Shown here: positions 38,609 to 47,123 of the stretch, piece by piece | How positions within the stretch are numbered: position 1 is the first letter of the stretch | Layout of the letters: each line of letters starts with the position of its first letter | Origin: G965216255 sp965216255 | Lineage (GTDB): Bacteria; Bacteroidota; Rhodothermia; Rhodothermales; Bin80 | Length of the DNA stretch: 64,000 bases | Assembly: GCA_965216255.1 (NCBI GenBank) | Contig: OZ244148.1 | Location: forward strand, 2,914,001 to 2,978,000 | Direction of reading: 5' to 3' | Notes under the pieces: model-generated | Databases searched by the model: none | Told to the model about the DNA's origin: nothing | Seen by the model: only the letters and a program-made list of their open reading frames with translations | Program-made: the position numbers and the translations under genes

Positions 38609-40279
38609 TTGTCCACCAAGTACGTATTTGTTACCGGCGGCGTCTCTTCTTCTCTGGGCAAAGGCATTTTCTGCGCTTCACTCGGCTGCCTCCTGGAAAA
38701 CCTGGGGCTACGCGTTACGATTCAGAAGCTTGATCCTTATATCAACGTGGATCCGGGCACCATGAATCCGTACGAGCACGGCGAGGTCTATGTGACCGAG
38801 GACGGGGCGGAAACAGATCTCGATCTCGGGCACTATGAGCGCTTTCTTGGCATTGCCACCAGTCAAGCAAACAATGTGACGACAGGTCGCGTGTACAGCG
38901 AGGTGATCACCAAGGAGCGTGCCGGTGCATATTTAGGCAAGACCGTCCAGGTCGTCCCCCATATCATCGATGAGATCAAGCGCTGGATGCTCACGCTTGC
39001 CGAGTCCGGCAACTATGACGTGGTACTTTCGGAGATTGGTGGAACGGTAGGAGATATCGAGAGCCAGCCGTATCTAGAGGCTATCAGGCAGTTGCGCTAC
39101 GAACTCGGTTCTAAGAATACGTTGACCGCCCATCTTACGCTCGTACCGTACCTTGCTGCCGCAGGTGAATTAAAGACCAAGCCTACGCAGCATTCCGTCA
39201 AGACCCTGCTCTCGTATGGCTTGCAGCCGGATTTACTGGTTTGCCGGGCGGGCAGGCAGCTGGACTCCGATGTACGCCGCAAGATTGCGTTGTTCTGCAA
39301 CGTGGAGCCCAGGGCAGTAATTGAGGCTGTGGACGCGGAAACGATCTATGAAGTCCCCATGATGCTGGCAGATCAGGGCGTGGGAACGTTGGTGCTTGAG
39401 CGCCTGGGTTTGCCGGCAGCGGACGAGTCCGGTCTGGCGGCCTGGCGCAGGTTCGTCCACAGGATCAAGAATCCGTGCACAACGGTGCGTATAGCGCTGG
39501 TGGGCAAGTATGTCGAACATCAGGACGCTTACAAATCAATTACAGAGAGCTTTATTCTGGCAGGCGCCGAAAGTGACGTCCGCGTGGATGTTCAGTATAT
39601 CCGTTCGGACCAGATTACGGCCGAGAATGTAGAGTCCGTTCTGGAGGGCATGGAGGGCATCCTCGTGGCACCGGGATTCGGTAGTCGCGGCATCAGCGGA
39701 AAGATTGCGGCCGTGAAGTATGCGCGCACGAGAGACGTACCGTTTCTCGGCATTTGTCTCGGGCTACAGTGCGCCATCGTGGAATTTGCGCGTAACGTTT
39801 GCGGTTGGACGGAGGCACACTCGACGGAGTTTGATCCGGAGACGCCTTACCCGGTCATCGACATAATGGAGGACCAGAAGGAGATTTCAGATAAGGGTGG
39901 AACCATGCGCTTGGGTGCCTATGCCTGCCAGCTCAAGCCGGGCTCCTGCGTTCAGCGCATTTATGGTACCCATACGGTGCGGGAGCGCCATCGCCATCGA
40001 TACGAGGTAAGCAATCAATTTCGCGAAAGACTCGAAGCGCGGGGCCTGGCCATGGTGGGCATCAATCCCGAGCGCGACCTAGTCGAAATCATTGAATTGC
40101 CGGACAAGCGCTGGTTCGTTGGCGTACAATTCCATCCTGAATACCGCTCGATCGTAGGCCAGCCACATCCGCTGTTTGCCTCCTTTGTGGAGGCATGCGT
40201 CGCCTATGGCGGCCTGAATTCAGAAACCCCTGAGGACCGCGAGCACCCGCTCAGTCACACGGCAGCAGTCGGTAACTGA
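38609..40279 (+). CDS. pyrG: CTP synthase
   Basis: CTP synthase converts UTP to CTP using glutamine and ATP. The start is a TTG at 38609 (STKYVFVTGGVSSSLGKG), giving 556 residues, the normal length. The N-terminal synthetase domain has the P-loop-like GVSSSLGKGI and the DPYINVDPGTM and HYERF motifs. The C-terminal glutamine amidotransferase has the nucleophile Cys in GICLGLQ near residue 385 and the His-Glu pair in FHPEY near 510. It is 70 bases after the methyltransferase and probably has its own promoter. It is intact. Confidence 0.97.
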   Translation: MSTKYVFVTGGVSSSLGKGIFCASLGCLLENLGLRVTIQKLDPYINVDPGTMNPYEHGEVYVTEDGAETDLDLGHYERFLGIATSQANNVTTGRVYSEVITKERAGAYLGKTVQVVPHIIDEIKRWMLTLAESGNYDVVLSEIGGTVGDIESQPYLEAIRQLRYELGSKNTLTAHLTLVPYLAAAGELKTKPTQHSVKTLLSYGLQPDLLVCRAGRQLDSDVRRKIALFCNVEPRAVIEAVDAETIYEVPMMLADQGVGTLVLERLGLPAADESGLAAWRRFVHRIKNPCTTVRIALVGKYVEHQDAYKSITESFILAGAESDVRVDVQYIRSDQITAENVESVLEGMEGILVAPGFGSRGISGKIAAVKYARTRDVPFLGICLGLQCAIVEFARNVCGWTEAHSTEFDPETPYPVIDIMEDQKEISDKGGTMRLGAYACQLKPGSCVQRIYGTHTVRERHRHRYEVSNQFRERLEARGLAMVGINPERDLVEIIELPDKRWFVGVQFHPEYRSIVGQPHPLFASFVEACVAYGGLNSETPEDREHPLSHTAAVGN

Positions 40280-40399
40280 ATAGCGCCCCCTTCCTAGCTA
40301 CGTACTTCGGGTCGCAGAGCAGCACCTCCCCGGCATTGTGGTGTCAATTGCGGCTATTACTTCCCGCCTGCACCTACCGCGGCCAGTGCCTGCCCGCAA

Positions 40400-42507
40400 C
40401 GGAACTTTGTCATTTTTTAATGTCGGAGAGCCAGTAAACCCCTGTAACACAGCGAGGTAAGCTCACTGCCCTATTCTATGACACTACAGTTTTGTGGTCG
40501 TGTTGCGTGCGCCTTGTAGACGTTGTGGTTGGATTGCAGTCCCATAACCATAGCGATGCGTCGCTGGAGGGGACCCGGATCTGCATCCCGCTTCAGCAGA
40601 ATGCAGGTGCGCCCCTCTTTTGGTAATACCGTGGTGATGCGCTGCCACTGGTTGAGCTCAAACTGCAGCGTAGCCCAACTGCTGTGGATGTGGTACTGCA
40701 TGGAGCTGCGTGCCAATAAGGTGTACGGCGTGATAAGCCAACACCGAAAGGAAGATATGCGTCTCAATGCGTGTATCCCGGCTGTGGTATATGGGACGCA
40801 TACCTAGTTCTGACTTTAACGTCCTTCTGACTTTAACGTCCGAAACGTACGCTCAATGTCTGCCAGCTTCCAGTATGTGCGGGCGACCCTTGAGGCGGCC
40901 CAGTCCGTGTGACTGGTACGCAAGACGTAGCCGCCTGCGTTTTCTGCTTAAACGCGGCCTTGTGCGTAAACGTCACCGCCTCGGTCAGTGTACTGTCCTT
41001 TTTTCGCTCGACCTCAATGGTATACTGGTAGGCGACATGCTTGTGTTTTTCGATTTCACGAGCGAGCCTGCGCTGTAGCTTGCCATAGTCCTTGACGCAG
41101 CGCGGCTTCAGGGGGCCCTCTTGCAGTTTCGTGAGTGCGGCTTCACATTTTGCACGCCTGGCGCCCAGTATGCTGTCACCGGTGCTCTTGCGCGCCGCAC
41201 TTTGCAGGTAGTATAGCGCCTCTTCATCCTTGCCCTCCATGCGCCAGGTTTTGATGGCTATGCCGCTGTTGGTATTGCAGCACTCATCAGGCGTATCCTC
41301 TGGTGCGGGCGGCGTCTTGCTGTGCTGCACACAAATCCAATCCAAACCTTTTTCCTTTAAAAACACCAGATTGGCACGGGTGGCGATGCCCGCGTCCATG
41401 ATTACGCTCACCCGAGCGCTGCTCAGCTGTTCCACAGCTGTCTGCAGCGTCTTGGGTTCGCTGGCATTGCCGGGAAGGATGCGCGCGCTACGCACAAATC
41501 CGGACGCCTCCAGCGTTAAGGCTAACGTCACCAGCGGGCTGTTCGATCGCTTCTCCTTGCTGCGTCCATACTCCAGGAGCGCACCTTTCTTGCGAGCGGT
41601 GTAGAAGGTGTTGGTCAGCTCGAAAAGAAGGAGCGTTTCGCTAAAGCCAAGTAGCTGTTTCGCATTGTCATATAGCCCGTGCTGCATCGCGCAGCGCATA
41701 AAGCCGATCGCCGGCCCGATACAGCGTGCTTTCGCATGGCACCTCCAGGTCCACCAGTTCCAAAATTGCGGAGGCGTCCTTCATCCAGCGCTACGTACGG
41801 GCTTCACTCCCGGGTGCCATCATGCGCCCAACCACGAGCACCATGCGAATATCCTTTTCTGGCATGCCCATACTGCGCAACAGCGCCGCAAAGCCGAGTT
41901 GCTTCAAGGCTTGCAGACATACGCGCTCGCCCCCGACCGTGCGCGCATCCGTATGATGCACTGCATCGGTAATGATGGCGTCACGCTCGTCGCGCCCGGC
42001 GTCCACATCGTAACCCTTCTCGCGCAGGCGGCGGACGATCTCGGCTGTCGTGCGCACCAGCTTTTGATCTTCCAGCGGCAGCATTTGCTGCCCACGCATT
42101 GTAGCTGCCACCCGATTGGTCAGCACAGGCCAGTCGGCCTCTGGAATATCGAAGTCTTGTCCGAGGTTAAGGATCCTCTTCTGCTTGGGCATGCCCATGA
42201 CTCGCCGGTTTTCGAGCAGGCCGTATCCGAGTTGCCGCTTGCCATTTTTGAGCTTATGACTCCGTTTTCGGATGTACATCGAGCTGCATACAGGTGATGA
42301 GTCAAGTTAAAGCAAGGCACCGCGGATAATGTGAAGATACCAGAAATACCACTAAACAGTCACTACATCGGGCATTGCGGGCCGTACTACACAAACCACA
42401 TGTCTGCACACAATGTCTACTCTCGTAGATTCGTGCAGATTGGTGCCCAATACGCTGGAATTGGTAGTACTCAGCCCCGATCCGAGGTCGGAAATGACAA
42501 AATTCCG
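40400..42507 (-). mobile_element. IS1634-type insertion sequence, second copy, decayed
   Basis: Clear terminal inverted repeats bound the element. cggaactttgtcattt at 40400-40415 pairs with aaatgacaaaattccg at 42492-42507, with 15 of 16 positions matching. Total length is about 2.1 kb. The right tip (aaattccggca) is shared with the copy inside the ATPase gene at 18.17 kb, so both belong to one IS family. It lies between pyrG and the division cluster. Confidence 0.75.
40471..42279 (-). pseudogene. IS1634-family transposase, multiply frameshifted
   Basis: From an ATG at 42279 the reverse strand reads MYIRKRSHKLKNGKRQLGYG and DIPEADWPVLTNRVAATM for 162 codons. After a shift near 41790 comes FELTNTFYTARKKGALLEYG, with VIMDAGIATRANLVFLKEKG (the second catalytic Asp). 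A further shift near 40850 leads to LKSELGMRPIYHS and a C-terminal block ending at 40471. The pattern parallels the transposase at 16.2-18.0 kb. Several shifts make it inactive. Confidence 0.8.
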
Positions 42508-43141
42508 GCAAGATGCGCTAAACACGCATTGCGATTCCGATGTCCCCGCGTCTACCGGAATTCAACGGCCAATGACGCGAGTGTATCCGAAGCGAGTCTT
42601 CTTGAGACCATAGAGATCCATTCCTGCTGTGGGGCCCCAGTGGCCATGTGCAGGCCCTTAAAGTTGACGCTTGGCCAGTTTCGCGTGCGGGTCAGCCGCA
42701 CCCGCTGTTGCGCCCAGAGTCTTGAGTCTCCTGCGCGCGGTGTGTTTTCGGAGGAGAAGCGATCACCGATTTGCACATGATTCGTCCGCTCTTGGGACAC
42801 CTGTCGGAATGGTAGACCGGAATCGGCTGCCGAAATTGGGAACGGCCGGCAGAGGGTTACCCGGGCTTCCAGGTGCTAGCCGGTACGGGGCGCGTGTGCA
42901 CTTAGATGCGCGGAGCCTGGAAATGATGGAGTTGGCGCCCGGCATACCGCGTCCTATGTCAGCCTCCGAGTAGCAGGCATATTTGGCTGCTTGATGTCCT
43001 GCAAGGGGGATCCATGGCTCTCCATGCCGGCATGTGCATAAGTTTTCAAGGGGCACATATAGTTTGAACAATTCTATTTCTATGTTTTAGTGGGACTGGA
43101 TGGGGTATCCGTCTTGAAATAAGTCGTAGAACTCGTACCTT
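42508..43141. other. Unexplained 0.6-kb region before the division operon
   Basis: From the IS1634 tip to the MraZ boxes there is no gene I can support. Frames of up to 149 codons exist but lack any family motif and overlap one another on both strands. The last 80 bases turn AT-rich (agtttgaacaattctatttc and tatgttttag near 43063-43090) and probably contain the promoter of the division cluster. No tRNA, RNase P, SRP or tmRNA signature was found. Confidence 0.4.
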
Positions 43142-43166
43142 GTAGGGAACGTGGGGAAAAGTGGGG
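43142..43166 (+). promoter_or_regulatory. MraZ operator boxes upstream of mraZ
   Basis: Three direct repeats of the form GTRGGG lie about 10 bases apart: gtaggg at 43142, gtgggg at 43151 and gtgggg at 43161. MraZ is known to bind tandem TGGGR/GTGGGA-type repeats spaced by one helical turn and to repress its own operon. The boxes end 33 bases before the mraZ start. A further partial box (gtggga) is near 43090. Confidence 0.75.
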
Positions 43167-43199
43167 AATATACCCTATTCAAAATAACATGATAGCCTC

Positions 43200-43643
43200 A
43201 TGGCTGGGTTCAAGGGACAAGCGTTCTATTCCGTTGACGCCAAGGGTCGCGTTGCTATACCGGCGAAAATGCGTACGGTACTCGGACCTGAGGCGCAAAG
43301 CACGTTTACCGTTACGCGCGGTTTCGAGAAGTGCATCTTCCTCTATCCATTGGACAAGTGGAAAGCGATGGAGGAGGCGATCGGGGCCCTAAGCACCTAT
43401 GATCGGCAGGCGAGAGCCTTCACGCGTCGCATTATGATGTGGGCAGAAGAGCTTGTGCTGGATAAGCAGGGGCGGCTCGGGCTGCCAAGGCCGTTGATGG
43501 AATATGCCGGATTGCAGGGGAGGGTGCTGATAATGGGGGCATACGAGCGTATCGAGATCTGGAATCCGGATACGTTTGCGGCCTACCTCGATGCAGAGAC
43601 TGCTGACTACGAAACTCTCGCAACGCGTGTCATGGGAAGCTGA
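43200..43643 (+). CDS. mraZ: Transcriptional regulator MraZ
   Basis: A 147-residue protein with two AbrB-like SpoVT/MraZ halves. The first has GQAFYSVDAKGRVAIPAKMR near residues 6-25 and the second LDKQGRLGLPRPLMEYAGL near 88-106; both carry the DxKGRxxxP-type loop that binds DNA. It is the first gene of the division/cell-wall cluster, with its operator boxes directly upstream, and represses the cluster in species where it was tested. Its stop overlaps the rsmH start by one base (TGATG). The start at 43200 is chosen because it fits the MraZ N-terminus. Confidence 0.95.
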   Translation: MAGFKGQAFYSVDAKGRVAIPAKMRTVLGPEAQSTFTVTRGFEKCIFLYPLDKWKAMEEAIGALSTYDRQARAFTRRIMMWAEELVLDKQGRLGLPRPLMEYAGLQGRVLIMGAYERIEIWNPDTFAAYLDAETADYETLATRVMGS

Positions 43644-44575
43644 TGCATGATGCATCGTATGCGACGGTGTTTCACGCGCCCGTTCTTTGCCATACAGTCT
43701 TGGAAATGCTGGTCACAGACCGGTCCGGGTTATACGTGGACGCAACTCTGGGAGGAGGAGGCCACTGCAGCGCATTGCTGGATTTCTTGGACGAAGCCGG
43801 CAGGGTAGTGGGGCTGGATCGGGACGCGGATGCCATAGCAACCTCGAAAACCCGCCTCACGAAAGAAATGGCGGTCGGCCGCCTGCGAGTCCTGCATGCT
43901 GCCTTCGGCGATCTGGAAGCCTGCCTGAAGTCCGAGGGAATCGACGATGTGGACGGAGTATTCGTCGACTTGGGGGTTTCTTCGCATCAGTTGGATCGTG
44001 CTGCCCGCGGCTTCAGCCATCGCCAAAACGGAGCACTTGACATGCGCATGGACGCGCGTGACGCCACTACGGCGGCTCGCATTGTAAATGAGTGGCCGGC
44101 AAACGTGTTGTGCAAGCTGCTGCGCAACTCGGGGGAAGAGCCGGCAGCAGCACGTATATCGCGGGCCATAGAGCGTGCCCGGCCCATTCGTTCGACCGTG
44201 GAATTGGCCACTGTGGTCCGGCGCGTTATTCCGGGGCGCCTCGAGGCCAAGGCGCTCGCGCGGGTATTTCAGGCCATAAGGATTGCCGTCAATGAAGAGA
44301 TGGGTCAGTTGGAACGCGTGCTGGAGGCCGGTGGGCAACTGGTACGCAGGGGAGGGCGCATGGTTGTTATCAGTTACCATTCGCTTGAGGATCGCCGCGT
44401 GAAGCGGATTTTCAGATTCGGTAACCTTGAGGGAGAAGCGGTGCGTGATGTATATGGCACGTCGCTTGCGCCGTGGAGGGAGCTCCGTCGGCGGCCGGTA
44501 AGGCCGGACTTGGAGGAGGCCGCAGCCAATCCTCGGGCCCGTAGCGCACGGCTCCGGGCTGCGCAGCGGCAGTAA
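43643..44575 (+). CDS. rsmH: 16S rRNA (cytosine-1402-N4)-methyltransferase
   Basis: A 310-residue RsmH (MraW). HAPVLCHTVLEML starts the fold. The SAM-binding motif YVDATLGGGGHCSALL lies near residues 30-45 and LDRDADAIA near 58. FVDLGVSSHQLDRAARGFSH near 107-127 and ISYHSLEDRRVKR near 247 are family signatures. It methylates the ribosomal P-site base C1402. It overlaps mraZ by one base and is followed by a 32-base gap holding a Shine-Dalgarno site for ftsL. Confidence 0.96.
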   Translation: MHDASYATVFHAPVLCHTVLEMLVTDRSGLYVDATLGGGGHCSALLDFLDEAGRVVGLDRDADAIATSKTRLTKEMAVGRLRVLHAAFGDLEACLKSEGIDDVDGVFVDLGVSSHQLDRAARGFSHRQNGALDMRMDARDATTAARIVNEWPANVLCKLLRNSGEEPAAARISRAIERARPIRSTVELATVVRRVIPGRLEAKALARVFQAIRIAVNEEMGQLERVLEAGGQLVRRGGRMVVISYHSLEDRRVKRIFRFGNLEGEAVRDVYGTSLAPWRELRRRPVRPDLEEAAANPRARSARLRAAQRQ

Positions 44576-44607
44576 ACGAAGCTTCCAAGAAAGGAGAGAA
44601 TTCTTCG

Positions 44608-45048
44608 ATGATCTCACCCCACAAGGATACACGGCGGGCCTTCATGCCGCGGTTGGCGGGCTGGCCAAGAGAACGGCGCGTGCAGGATGTGAATGCCGCA
44701 TCCGAGCTCGGGCCTTCCGCATGGCAAGACCTGACCAGTTCCGATGAATCACATAGCGCTCGGGCGGGATTCGGGGCCATCTCAACACTCCGATTCGCAG
44801 CAATACTCACCGTTATTGCCGGCGTTGTGGCCATATATATCGGACACGTTTATTCCACCCAGGACCTGCTGAACGGTCTGGAGCCTGTCCGGCGCGACAA
44901 TCTCGCGCTTCACTTGGAGCTTAACCGGCTCCGTGGCATGCTTGAGGAGGCCACGGGCCCGGCTGTCATATACCGGCGCGCCGCCGAACTGGGCCTGGAA
45001 GAAGGCGGGCCATATGCAGCCACGATTCGCATAGGCGCTACTCCGTAA
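44608..45048 (+). CDS. ftsL: Cell division protein FtsL-like
   Basis: A 146-residue bitopic membrane protein. A polar N-terminus of about 65 residues is followed by one membrane helix (FAAILTVIAGVVAIYIGHVY, about 68-87) and a periplasmic coiled-coil-like segment (LLNGLEPVRRDNLALHLELNRLRGML). Topology, size and the place between rsmH and ftsI fit FtsL, which links FtsQ and FtsB to FtsW-FtsI. Sequence conservation in this family is weak, so position is the main evidence. A good Shine-Dalgarno site (aaggag, 44592-44597) precedes the ATG. Confidence 0.75.
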   Translation: MISPHKDTRRAFMPRLAGWPRERRVQDVNAASELGPSAWQDLTSSDESHSARAGFGAISTLRFAAILTVIAGVVAIYIGHVYSTQDLLNGLEPVRRDNLALHLELNRLRGMLEEATGPAVIYRRAAELGLEEGGPYAATIRIGATP

Positions 45049-45059
45049 GCGGCAATCCC

Positions 45060-47123
45060 ATGGGAGTTCGAGACCAGATTTTGGTGAGAATGTACTTGGT
45101 GCTGTCGCTTATCATGGCGGCGTCCTTGTGTGTGAGCTTGCGTGTGGTATGGCTTCATTGGGCGGATGGAAGCGAACTTCGTAGGACAGGCATGCGCCAG
45201 GCTCGGCCCCAAAACATATTGCCGCCAAGACGGGGCACTATTCTGGATAATAAGGGGCGTGCACTGGCAATCAACATCCCTCGTCATGAATTGGCGCTGG
45301 ATCCGACGGCCGCTGGCTTTGAAGCAGAGCGGCATGCCTTTGTACGAGACCTTGCCCGACTCACGGGTCAGCCGCGCACGATTCTCAACGACCGAATAGC
45401 TGCACGCTCTAGCGATCAGTTTGTCCGCTTGCTTACCCTGTCGGAAGCGCAGTGGCACGAAATAAGTACATGGGATACACCCGGCGTCATACTGGAGCAC
45501 GACTTCAGGCGCCGGTATGTATATGACGAAACTGCGGCTCATTTGCTGGGCCATGTAGACTTGGATGGCCAAGGCAAGGCAGGGCTGGAGCTACAGTATG
45601 ACGCCGTACTTGCGGGCACGCCGGGCAGGCGTACGCTTCTGAGGGATCGCCGCGGAGTACGGCGCGTCGATGCGGCCGGAACGGTCGTGCCGGCACGGGA
45701 TGGAGAAACGGTAGTGCTGACGATTGACTTGGTCCGCCAAACCATTCTGGAAGAGGAGCTCGCACGGGGTGCAAAGGAGGCGGGAGCGATTTGGGCTACG
45801 GCTATAGCTGTGGATCCTACCACCGGTGCCGTCCTTGGCCTTGCAAACTGGCCCACGTTCGATCCCAATCAACCCGAAGAGTATCCCCGGGCCCAATGGC
45901 GCAACCACGCGGCGAACGATCGCATGGAGCCTGGGTCGACGTTCAAGCTTGTGACGGCCGTCGCAGCCCTGGAGCAGGGCGCGACCACCATGGATCGTCT
46001 CGTCGACACGGGTTCGGGCTGGGCCGTCTTTTACGGGCGGACGATGCGCGATACCAAGGCCCACGGGAAAATCCCGTTTTCCGATGTGATTGCGCTCAGT
46101 AGCAACGTCGGCATAGCCAAGACCGCCACGAGACTGCGGCGGGGCGACCTTTACCGCTACGCACGCGATCTGGGTTTTGGCCAGAAGACCTGGATCGATC
46201 TCCCAGGCGAGGTCGGAGGCCTACTCAAGAAGACTGGCCAATGGAGCGGCACTACCCTGACATCGTTGAGCATAGGATACGAAGTGGACGTTACCGCGCT
46301 TCAGTTGCTTATGGCGTATGCCGCACTGGCCAATGGGGGTCTGCTGCTCCAGCCCTACGTTGTGGCCGAGCGGCGGGACGTGCTGGGTAACGTCCTATGG
46401 AGTGCGGCTGACGATCCGGCACGTAAGGATTCCGTCCGCAGGGTTTTTCAAGCTGCTACCGCCGCGGCGCTAAGGCCTGCTTTTGAAGAGGTCGTTAGTA
46501 GGGGTACCGCGAAGCGGGCGTTTATCGCTGGACTACGTGTGGCCGGCAAGACGGGCACGGCCCGCAAAGTAGAAAGCGGGACCTACGGCACTGGCTACCG
46601 TGCGACATTTGTGGGTTTCTACCCAGCGGACGCGCCGCTTGTGGCCATGATCGTGGTGCTGGACGAGCCGCGCACCAGTATTTATGGTGGCAGAGTGGCG
46701 GCACCGGTCTTTCGACGCATTGTGGAACGATGGTCGATGCTGGATCCTCCTCCTCCCCCCCACCTTATTGCTCGCGACACGCTAACGGTACCGGATGTGA
46801 GTAACATGCCGGTGGCGGCGGCGCGAAGGCTGTTACGTCTGAGCGGCTTCCGCGCCCGTACAGCAAGCGGAGAAATGGCAATCGTTGCCAGTCAGGAACC
46901 CGCTGCCGGTACGGCCTATCAAGAGGGGACTTCGGTGTACCTGCACGCGGACGCAGGCAAGATTCTGGGGTCGCAGGTCGACGGACTGGGTAAACGTTCC
47001 GCCCTATTCTACCTGACAGTTGAGGCTGATAGCACAGGAATTGGTGAGCCGGACAGCTTTGCACGACAAGTCCGGGTCGCGGCAATGACGCTCTCGAAGA
47101 AAGCAACGGTTCGGTTGGAATGA
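45060..47123 (+). CDS. ftsI: Septal peptidoglycan transpeptidase (PBP3) with PASTA domain
   Basis: A 687-residue class B penicillin-binding protein. One N-terminal membrane helix (VLSLIMAASLCVSLRVV) anchors it. The dimerisation region has RGTILDNKGRALA near 60. The transpeptidase has SxxK as STFK near 292-295, SSN as LSSNVG near 345 and KTGTA near 495. A PASTA domain lies at about 577-635 (VPDVSNMPVAAARRLL). It crosslinks septal peptidoglycan with FtsW. The stop overlaps the murE start (ATGA). All catalytic residues are present. Confidence 0.95.
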   Translation: MGVRDQILVRMYLVLSLIMAASLCVSLRVVWLHWADGSELRRTGMRQARPQNILPPRRGTILDNKGRALAINIPRHELALDPTAAGFEAERHAFVRDLARLTGQPRTILNDRIAARSSDQFVRLLTLSEAQWHEISTWDTPGVILEHDFRRRYVYDETAAHLLGHVDLDGQGKAGLELQYDAVLAGTPGRRTLLRDRRGVRRVDAAGTVVPARDGETVVLTIDLVRQTILEEELARGAKEAGAIWATAIAVDPTTGAVLGLANWPTFDPNQPEEYPRAQWRNHAANDRMEPGSTFKLVTAVAALEQGATTMDRLVDTGSGWAVFYGRTMRDTKAHGKIPFSDVIALSSNVGIAKTATRLRRGDLYRYARDLGFGQKTWIDLPGEVGGLLKKTGQWSGTTLTSLSIGYEVDVTALQLLMAYAALANGGLLLQPYVVAERRDVLGNVLWSAADDPARKDSVRRVFQAATAAALRPAFEEVVSRGTAKRAFIAGLRVAGKTGTARKVESGTYGTGYRATFVGFYPADAPLVAMIVVLDEPRTSIYGGRVAAPVFRRIVERWSMLDPPPPPHLIARDTLTVPDVSNMPVAAARRLLRLSGFRARTASGEMAIVASQEPAAGTAYQEGTSVYLHADAGKILGSQVDGLGKRSALFYLTVEADSTGIGEPDSFARQVRVAAMTLSKKATVRLE

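Noticed and set aside
42331..42780. A 149-codon forward open frame before the division cluster
   Set aside because: It crosses the IS1634 terminus, has many Cys/Arg/Ser and shows no recognisable domain or ribosome site.
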